Assembly (NCBI RefSeq): GCF_051622035.1
Contig: NC_135357.1
Coordinates: forward strand, 20,574,256 to 20,638,255
Reading direction: 5' to 3'
DNA length: 64,000 nt
Source: Arctopsyche grandis
Lineage: Eukaryota; Arthropoda; Insecta; Trichoptera; Hydropsychidae
Shown: one piece after another, positions 54,800 through 64,000 of the stretch
Numbering within the stretch: position 1 is the stretch's first letter
How the letters are laid out: each line of letters begins with the position of its first letter
Notes under the pieces: generated by a model
What the model was told of the DNA's origin: nothing
The model's database searches: none
The model's input: the letters and a program-made list of their open reading frames with translations, nothing else
Program-made: the position numbers and the translations under genes

Positions 54800-55140
54800 A
54801 CACTAGTTTATATTTAAATTATTTATAATGTTACCGTCAAAGTTGTAATATATTTTAACTGGCGATTTAGATAATTCACATTGGAATACAAATTAACTAG
54901 TAGATGTATATTTCTACACGCGAAAATACAGTTTCACCGGTGCTTTCAGGTAATTTTATATTAGGTTTGGCAGTTCAGATTTTTTCATACAATGCGTTTA
55001 GATTCAACAATGCGTTAATATAACTTACTATTACGAATTGCATGTGGAAAACAGTTTCATATTACGATAACCCTAAGAATATGCTTTAAACAAAAATGTG
55101 ACTTTCTGACACAAATTACTAGTCAAGTGACGTTTTCACG
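54800..55140 (-). mobile_element. MITE-like repeat family A, diverged inverted copy
   Basis: The minus strand resembles the middle and one end of the 1115 and 11388 repeats, for example CGTGAAAACGTCACTTGACT followed by AGTAATTTGTG and AGTCACATTTTT. Homology is partial and the ends are uncertain. Confidence 0.45.
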
Positions 55141-57545
55141 AAAAGCAGCACATATTATTGAGAATAAAATGAATCAAAATCAGGTCGCATTGAAAGCCCA
55201 AGTCCTGTGAGTCATATCCAAAAAGTGGACGAAAGAAATAAAGAACGGAATACATATTGACCGATTCTGACCATTCAGATTGTAAATTCAAGGTGTCATG
55301 TGAAATAACTACATGGGATAGATAAAGCATATTTTAACTAGTAAATATATAAAACACTTATAAAGTAAAGTTAAACGAGCCAACTTTAATCTTAAATACG
55401 ATACATACTATGTACATGGAGTTCAATTTACCGTAATTTCCATTTAGCGATAATCCGATATTTATTTATAAATTATCGGTTTACCGATAAATTACCGGAT
55501 TTTTCAATCTCAAAAATAAACTAATTTTTTGTACTAAATATATTTAGCCAAACGCTAATAAACATTATTTATTACAAAAACTAAGATATATTGCCTAAAA
55601 AAAGTATGAATGGCAATGAATTCTAAATAAATTAATATTTTATAAGATACTAAAAAAATGATATCATTTATTCGTCGTTTTAAAAAATTGCAGCGAATAA
55701 AACATATTGTATTCACACTATTGTCCGATAGTTGTGATCTATTTTTACAAATCTCTTCTTACTTTCACTTATTTCAAGTGATCCTTTTCAATTTTTACAT
55801 ACCTCCTTTGCATTTCACATGGTTTTCGTGTTATTTGGTTCATTTCATCAAAAGTCATTTCCTTTCTCACAATTTATTTATGATAGATTTAAATCCCTTC
55901 CAACGTAACTCCTATTAATATTTTCAATATTGCGTATTTTTCTCGTGGATGAAGCACTGGATCTGACCAGTTTGACAGAAGTTGAATTAAACGGGGTGAA
56001 TATGTTTCTTGATTAATCGGCAAAAATAATAATTTACCGATAGAGTGCCGAGGTATTTTTCGGGCCATTTGCCGGTAATGGACACCCTAGTATCTATAAT
56101 AGTATGGTTATAAACGACTCGTTCAATATTTTATTCATTTAGATATCACAATAGTGCATTCTATAGCACACGTGGAGCACACGCCATACCAACACCATCC
56201 GTCTATATTTATACATATTTCACAACATAAAGACACAACGTATATGTATAAAAATAAAGGTTGTTTATTCCTGTCGAGCGGTGGGAGGAAATGCACGGCC
56301 ATTTTCACCATACAGTAAACATCGATGCCACCAAATAAACACGAGAACATTACATAGAGTAAATACATAAGTATGTACTGTATAGGTACATACATATATC
56401 GTTTAGCTCACATTAAGTACACATATATGGATAATTAAAATATTAAAATTAGTAAATTTACACGGTAAGTGCCTTTTTAGATATAATAAAAGTCGCAATC
56501 GAGAGTTTCTCAATTTGTTGGCTACTGTGTACAAACGGCAGTTTTCGAGAGCAAGTGTCGACATGGTGCAGGAAGCGCTTATGGGTATATTTACACGAAG
56601 CAGTCTCTCGAGGTGACGAGCGAATTATGTCTGCGATGAGACTCAAACTCAGGATTGCTGAATGCGTATATGTAGAATAGAAGAAACAGACGCTTCGAGC
56701 AAAAAAAAGAACCAAAAAAAGTAGGTTGAGAGGGGTGAATCATGAATTTCAAGTGTGACTGTTCAAAGATGAGCGAGATAATGCAAATTAAAAATAGTAC
56801 AAAAGCAACACTGCGAAAGTGTGTCGAGCGGAGTGCGCAACATGCATGTTTATTGACAGGGGTCAAATATGAGATCGACCTCTTAATGTGGGTATTGTTC
56901 GAATTCTAGCACCGATCTTATTAATGGCGAAACGATATTGTGTAACCGACCGTTCAACTACATACATATTTGTGGGTCGACGAAGACAACGAGAAGTAAC
57001 AATTTAAAATTTCATATAGGTTCATACGAACAAAAGAAAGTGTGAATTCTGCTGCGAAAATACTGTACATATTTTCAGTGGAGATGAAAGTGTTAAATCG
57101 AGTTCTCCCGGCGTTTGAAAAGTCGTTAAAGCACCACGTGCTTTTTAGTGGTTTGTTATTTCAAGACAGTTTCGGCTGACTATTTAATGCACTGGCTGCT
57201 TCAAATTGAAATAGAAATCATACCTAAAATACGTTAAATGTATTTTTTTTAAATATCATAAATCACACCTAGATGAATCTGATTTTAATTGATAAGATAA
57301 TTATGTAGATAATTCTAGTATTCCCTACAGAACTGAACTATGTACATACAATACATATCTTTCTTTTATATTCTCCTGGGTACTCATTCGAATAAGTATC
57401 CACGTAATTATTTCCCATTCATCCCATTTTGGCAAAATATCTTTAAAAGGTTGCTTTTCGTCACAATTCCCATCCGCATATTTATTTAATCAAACAAGAT
57501 CGTCGCAAACCTGTCAGACAAAATGTGTAGAAAAAAAGATTTATC

Positions 57546-57575
57546 GATTCACAGAAAAATCATTTTCTGTGAATC
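57546..57575. repeat. Perfect 13-bp hairpin
   Basis: GATTCACAGAAAA and its exact complement TTTTCTGTGAATC are separated by four bases. No element boundary is seen around it. Confidence 0.7.
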
Positions 57576-60302
57576 AATTAATCTGATAGGAGCAATCAAG
57601 CATTTAATAATAGACAGACACTACCTTCGTCACGAGAGATAGGCTACTGGTCAGAGCAGTTGTAAAATATAAACAAACCGTTCCATTAGTGTTCAAAGCA
57701 AGAGAGCAAAAAGGTTGTTTTTATAAGAAATTTACAATAGAACACTAAGGACTATCTTATCTCGGTTCACGACCAGAGATCGGTTGACAAGTTTCAAGTT
57801 TTTTTTCGGTTAAAAAATGTTTTAATCTTTAATCTCTTTTTTTTTGCTCTTTTGCTTTGTAGGACAATAGTGAACCATTTTTTTGTAGGCAAACGAAACT
57901 TGTCCGCCGATCCCTGTGCCGAAGTCTAGATCTGTTTTAGGAGACCATAAGACCGTCAACTTTCTCTGTTAGCGAAAATATTCCCATGAGGGAAATAGCG
58001 AAAATGATTTTACATTTTTCAGATACTATGTGTACTAAAGTGAGATTTACCTAACTGGATTAGTAAAAATCAAAACGAAGATCACAAATCAATAAACGAG
58101 CAGACGAGTAAATTTATAAAATTCACAATCACGGATTACAATTTGAATTTGAATTGAATCAATACGATGCGGTTTGAAGATAAAGTAAAACCGTTTGACT
58201 CACAAATTCGTTTAATAAAAAATTAAAACGTAATAAATCTCTAAATTTAATATATAATTACAGCACCGATAGCAAGCAGAACCTTGTAATATTATTTGTG
58301 GTCAGGTGAATGATACAAATGTAATAATTAGCACCTACCTAATTATTATGTAGAAGGCGCTGGGGTACGCGACAAGAATTTAAAGTAATATCAACATAAC
58401 CTGTATAAAACAAGCTCACATCTAGTCTAATTACGGTGAAACTCAGCCGCGAGAAATAAATAGATACTTAGGTAAATATAGATAAGTATTTCATAAAGAT
58501 AGTATGCATAATATTTGCATAAAATGAGGAAAAAATATAAACAGAGTTAGCGCTGTCCCAAAATTACGCGTACTGACCAAAAAATCTCAGGGTTGCAAAA
58601 CTATATGATGTTTTTTTCGAATACAGACATGTAAAAACATTTGAATTGATGTAATTGTTTTGCTCACATTATATTGTTTGCATACGGAAATTTTCTACAA
58701 ACGGGAACAGTTTGTCACATGTGTCTCTGTCGTCAATTTCCATGTCCTCTCTGGCTCACGGAGACAATGAAAATCGTGTCACGTACATACTTACATATGT
58801 ACATACTGCTTTATTCTTTGCCGACAGAGGTAGGGATGCACAATCTAAAACCTTGTATATACTAGCAGAGAAAAATTTTCACAGACTAACTATTCTGGAT
58901 CATTTGTAGAGTATAACAGAGCATTGACGAGTCTCAAATTGTTATGTAATTCCACTATTTGGAATGTATTTCACTAGTTTATCTGTCACCATAGCCTCGA
59001 GGAATCATCAAAACGACTCTCTGACTCAACGGCAAGCAAAAGCAAATCGAAGTGACCGTGTGGAGAAAAGCCATCTTTGCCGTATTTTGAAAAGTATAAA
59101 CGAAGTCGAACATAAAATTATAAAAATTTAACATCACTACATTATGATAATGCATTCTTTGAACGAAGCCGGCCGTTTCAATAAATAATATTGGCGACGG
59201 TCAAACGGGTATTTTATCAGTGGTATTGGTTGTTGCATCCAACCCAGATCTGGTCTGGGTGCCGTCTCGTTTCAATTAATTATTCACAAATTGGAAATAG
59301 CCCAGCACAATTTATGCGTTTCACAAAACTTGAACTCGAAGAGTAACTACATTTAGTACAAGACGCGACCGAATTTAACGGTAAAGCTTTGTTTATCGCG
59401 TGAGAAGAAAATACATATATAACGAGAAGAATTTAAAGATTATCAATTAAATACATTGATACCGATTCATTTTTAATTGAATCGTAAACTCGCATAAAAC
59501 GGAAACTATAAATATGTCCGAGTCATTATAGAAAGTTCCCAGAACGAATCTAAAGAGGTATGTATACGCATTCAAACACGCGTAAATTGGACTCAGCGCC
59601 GGCGTTAAATATTTATGCAAAAATATTTATAGATGAATAAGACCGACCCGACTGTGCAGTAGGAACAAAGGGAAATCGACCACAAAGGAATGGTATTCGG
59701 ATTTCACCCTCAAAAGATGGCTTTCAAAGAGACCCGATTACCGATGGGAAGGGGTGTGAAGTGTTTCAATTAATTCGATTAATTCAAAATGTACGCAAAC
59801 CTCATACTATATACTTTAAGAGAACATATGTACATATGGTTCCCAAAAGAAATTTTTGCGAAGGGAAACCAACAATAGCAAAAGTAATATTTGCCCCCAT
59901 TCACGACGACAAAGAGTAATATGATTACCTCAACGTATCGACGTGTATAAGAATGTATAGACGAAATAGTAATCGCGGAAAAAGAAAAATAACAACTACA
60001 TGAGAATAATAGTCGAGGAATTGTGTTACAAGCGAGCGAGTTTTCAGCTACAATGGACCGGAGCGACGACAAAAGCCTTAGAAGATCGTTTTCGATATTA
60101 TTTGATAAGGTAACGAAATGAGTCGGAAGAAAACAACAAAACATAAGCACAATAACTTCCGAAAACTAAAGAGGCATATGTATGTACGTATGTACACATA
60201 TGCCTATACTTATTACTATGTATGCAGTCAGATCACATTTTTCGGATCGGGTCCAGATATATTTTTTAAATTTATTATACAATAGGTATATATTTTACAA
60301 CA

Positions 60303-60699
60303 CAAGTGTTCATGAACACACCAGTTTGTTCATACATGAATCAAACTGGCCAGTTATAGTGTACACAAAAGAACAAATAGACAAACGAACTATGTAGTTT
60401 GTTCATGCATAAACTATTAGGAACAAGTGTAAGTATTGTCAATCGTATGTATGTACGCATACCTTGGGTTGCAATATTTTAAAAATTTGGGAAAACGGGA
60501 ATTATAGCAACGTTTTAAGGTGTTTTCCATAAGTTTTCCCTTTTGAATACTTGGCGTTTTGACAGCTAAAAGTTTCATGCGAAACCTGGTGATTCATTTT
60601 TTAGATCCACTTTTGACTGTTAGCACTTCAACTAAAACAAATAAATAGTTCGCGTATGTACAAACTACATAGTATGTTCATGAACGAACCGGACACTTG
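60303..60699. mobile_element. MITE-like family E, copy 2 (~400 bp)
   Basis: Ends CAAGTGTTCATGAAC and, in reverse complement, CAAGTGTCCGGTTCGTTCATG, so terminal inverted repeats CAAGTGT plus GTTCATGAAC. Homologous inside to 39020-39580. Several additional GTTCAT/ATGAAC motifs are present. Confidence 0.6.
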
Positions 60700-61185
60700 A
60701 ACTGTAACATATACATATTTGTACCAATAATAACTTAAGTACCACACTAGCAAGAAAATGTAGAAATGCGTTCAAGTGATTTGACTCATTGCTGTTGATC
60801 ACTCCTACCAGTGGATATCCGAACAAAAGAAGACACCATTCTGACGAAACAGGATATTGAATTAGGACCTAATGCCCTCTTAAGCACATTTACTCATCAA
60901 ATAGGAGTAGTTTGGGAGCAACGAAGCGGAAAAATGCAAATTTTCACGCTGCATTTCGCGACGGGGCAAATGAACTCCGAACAATAAACTGCATAACGGC
61001 TAAATAGACATAGGCATAACCAGACACCACACATTTTATGATATTTACAGTAAACGCGATGAAACACGTTTCAAATAAATATTAAATATACATCGCCAGA
61101 ATATTGCATAAGTTCCAGTGCACTTAAATAAGTGTGGAACGCTGTATGCTTTGACATATCGGGGAGATAGAAAATGGAATACATG

Positions 61186-61475
61186 GGTTAAAAGTATGAC
61201 AGAGGTGGTTGATGTAATTGCGTGGATAAAGAGATTGAAATGGCAATGGGCGGGTCCCACAGCTAGAAGATCGGACAATGGATGGACGAAAGAAGTGCTC
61301 GAATGGTACCCGAGAGAATGTAAAAGGGTGCAAGGAGGGGAGATGGGTGGATGAAATCAGAAAAATGTGTGGGTTGAGATGGATGAGAGTTACCCAAAAG
61401 AGAGACGAATGGAAGCGAAAAATGTAGAGGTCTTCATCCAGTGGATGGCGATGGAAATTGGGACCCTTGGCAAAT
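61186..61475 (+). pseudogene. Truncated non-LTR retrotransposon 3' end (RTE-like), second copy
   Basis: The plus strand reads RLKWQWAGPTARRSDNGWTK and VLEWYPRECKRV, then after a frameshift RWVDEIRKMCGLRWMRVTQ and RDEWKR. Same family as 41925-42195, 5'-truncated as is usual for LINE copies. Confidence 0.75.
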
Positions 61476-62207
61476 ATCAAATAAAAAAATGCCCCATTGG
61501 CATTTTTTAATAGCTAAATTGTAAAAAATTAATTAAAGAAATAATATTATTATGAAAATTATTTATTGTATTAAAATTACAAACATTGTATTCAAATAAG
61601 CTTTTAACCCTCGTAAAAAGTAGGCATAATTTGCTGAAATCACTATCGCCCGGTTTCAGCTTCTCTTTGAGTTAACAAAATCCACAGTAAAAAAATGATT
61701 TGCCGGAGTCCCACTAATTAAAGGTCTTAAGTTTATTTTTTTTAAATAAAACCTTTAATAAGTATATTGTTTATATTATATTATTAGTCGTAAGAAAGTT
61801 TTGCTTCAGGCTCCAAGGGCCCTTCACAAATGTCCTGTTGCCAATGCCTTGGTACGGTTCTGGCTGTAAATATGTACATTCTACAAAAATACACATATTA
61901 ATAATATGATATTATATTCTATTTATCAATCAAATATAGTCGAAATAAGTATGTACGTACTTCGATATGAATTATCAAAATTCCAAGTAATGAACTTAAA
62001 TGGAATAATTCTGACAACAGTAATTCATATGCTTGAGCTATGGAGGTACGTTTCTTAGAATTCGTTGCCACACAATATGTCACCTTATTAATTATTAAGT
62101 GGACATTTCGACTTATGTATGGTACATACACGTTCCGCCTTAAAATATAAATGACAAACACTTTGCCAAGAATTGTGTGAATCAAGAGACGTTTCCGACA
62201 CGTAGTT

Positions 62208-62293
62208 GGTAGCGTTAATATTAGCAGTATCTACCGCGGTATTTGATAGATCTATCAAATACCGCGGTAGATACCGCTAGTGTTAACGCTACC
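62208..62293. repeat. 86-bp near-perfect palindrome
   Basis: It is symmetric about 62250/62251. The central 42 bases are perfect, including TACCGCGGTA in each arm and GATAGATCTATC at the centre. The arms match at 40 of 43 positions. There is no spacer. Confidence 0.9.
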
Positions 62294-62391
62294 ATTGTCA
62301 TGAATCGTGATATTTATTTTTTCTGCGTTTTAATGGAACAACGAAGCCGACGAAGGAGTCGTGTAAATATAATATATTCACCGTACTGTAC

Positions 62392-62417
62392 AATTACCGC
62401 ACAAAAGTGCGGTAATT
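62392..62417. repeat. Perfect 11-bp hairpin near the palindrome
   Basis: AATTACCGCAC, a four-base A loop, then GTGCGGTAATT. It lies about 100 bases from the 86-bp palindrome and shares the TACCGC core. Confidence 0.75.
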
Positions 62418-64000
62418 TTTACCGAAAGCGAAGATATACGACCGTCGTAAAGTCGGATAAATAACACTTTCAGGGGCAAACAGGGCGGCGTTTCTTCTGA
62501 AAAATGCACAAACAAAAAAATGATAAGATAAACGAACGACAAGAACAATAAAATAAAAACATTGTGATTTTGTAAAAGCCCAGGACTTTTACAACAATGC
62601 CGAAATGCTTCGTGGAATTTAGTCTCGGACCAATATTACAAACGGCAAAAACAAGTATCGATCACAGAACGTTCCTCTCGCTGCGGATGAACTTTATATT
62701 GCACGCTGTCATCCGGTGAAGTATTAGCACTAGCGTCTCGAGTGTCTGCATTCACACACGGATACATATGCACATTATACAGGTGTGTTCTTATTCAATT
62801 GTACACGTGAAGGTTCGCCCTCGTCGGCCCTTTGATGAGTCTTATCGGCGTCTGCTATCTCTGGAGAGAGGCGTCTCTTTGACCCAGCTGCTGCAATTCA
62901 CCGTTATTAGCTCTCTTGTGCGCTTCTCTGCTTCTTTCTACCTGAGAGCAATAAATAAATAAATCCGAAAAGCCCATGAAACACCTTCGCCGCAACACAA
63001 ACACATTAAATACATATTTGTATGCATTTTACACAGAATATACAGATTTGTATCATTGTCGGCACGACGAGGTATGTAGATTATCATTTGCGCCTCGATG
63101 CAAACGTGTAATAAGATTATCGCTGGCATTTAAATGGCAAATCAAACACTTCGAATTGTGAATTTTAATGTGGCGTACAAATGCTATGCAATGTAATGGA
63201 TTCAATTGTAAATATAACTCCAGAGCAAATGAAAATATAATTAAATGTTTCAACTCTGTGTTTAAAATAATTCCGAAAAGGTTATCGCACTTTGCAATAT
63301 TCAAATTCAGCGCACGTCTATACTTATTTGAAAGCAATATTTTCATTGACTATTAGCAACTCTTTGACGATTGTCAAATCGCACAAAATAATTTACACCT
63401 GTAATTCAAATTTCAAATACACACACTTCAGGCTAATACATACATATATAAATAAAACGAGATAAGTTTCTCGAGGTGTCGCGGAGTGTTGCATTAATAA
63501 ATTCAAAATATTACGTAAATACGATACATATTTTGAAAAAAAAATCTTAACATCATACAATAATGAGAAGAAAATTCACATAATTATGTGATCAACCATA
63601 AGGCATTCATTAGAAATACCCATAGAACATCACCCGTTATACTTTCAAGAGACTTTTGAAAAGTCAGCGCCCTATTCCTAGGGCACAAAGTTGACCCAAT
63701 TCACTCACCTACATAATGCTCTTAGACAACACCTGCAAAATATTTCTTTCAAAGTTCCTAGGATTAATTTTTTTATATTTTAATTGATAAACATCTATAG
63801 ATCAATCACGAACCCGCGATTTTTTACAACGCATATTTTAGATTTTTTTTTATTGACATGTCTCGATTTGTGATCTCATCAATACCTATTGAAAATTAAA
63901 CATGAAGGTCGATTAAAGCGGCCGGTCGATGAACACACAAACATTAGGTTGCTAATGTTTAGTTGGCTGCATATATAATATTTCGATACACACCCACGTA

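Noticed and set aside
56458..56866. Minus-strand ORFs with a hydrophobic stretch (VAFVLFLICIISLIF), considered as the missing glypican signal-peptide exon
   Set aside because: No glypican motif follows, no phase-1 donor was identified to join 37854, and the overlapping frames look random.

Overview
The window is eukaryotic and AT-rich. It carries spliced genes with GT/AG (once GC/AG) introns, long AT-rich introns, abundant TACATA/TATGTA simple repeats and many short inverted-repeat transposons. The gene products (a class-1 transmembrane semaphorin, a Dally-like glypican, TM7SF3 and SMCO4) are those of an animal, almost certainly an insect. The order cannot be fixed from the sequence alone.

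Layout. (1) 1-4473: intron or upstream sequence of the semaphorin gene, with repeats. (2) 4474-17381, plus strand: Semaphorin-1A, 14 coding exons covering most of the Sema domain, the PSI domain, the transmembrane segment and the cytoplasmic tail. The signal peptide and first part of the Sema domain lie upstream of the window. Beyond its TGA an in-frame His/Ser/Pro-rich extension runs to 17728 across one more plausible intron. (3) 17729-24375: AT-rich 3' UTR and intergenic DNA with one hAT-like MITE. (4) 24376-28230, plus strand: a complete TM7SF3 homologue in 8 exons. (5) 29245-29433, minus strand: a one-exon coding sequence for the small membrane protein SMCO4, convergent with TM7SF3. (6) 33389-37854, minus strand: the eight 3' coding exons of a Dally-like glypican (K-glypican type, GPC4/6-like), lacking only the 5' coding exon or exons. 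(7) 37855-64000: 26 kb in which I recognise no host coding exon. It is probably 5' intron or upstream sequence of the glypican gene, filled with MITEs, SINE-like tRNA-derived pieces, truncated RTE-like LINE ends and a 2,069-bp uninterrupted (AC)n tract.

How the genes relate. Sema1a (axon guidance ligand/receptor) and the Dally-like glypican (heparan-sulfate co-receptor for Wnt, Hedgehog and guidance cues) are both cell-surface developmental genes with long introns. TM7SF3 and SMCO4 are small housekeeping-like membrane proteins between them. No functional operon-like link is implied.

Most notable structures: a coding-looking extension past the Sema1a stop; a tandem AG-AG acceptor before the last glypican exon, where only the downstream AG keeps the GPI-anchor frame; two TTAA-flanked transposons lying end to end and sharing one TTAA, the second one carrying the giant (AC)n tract; and an 86-bp near-perfect palindrome whose only three arm differences are all transitions. 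I found no prokaryotic-style system, CRISPR array or viral gene.
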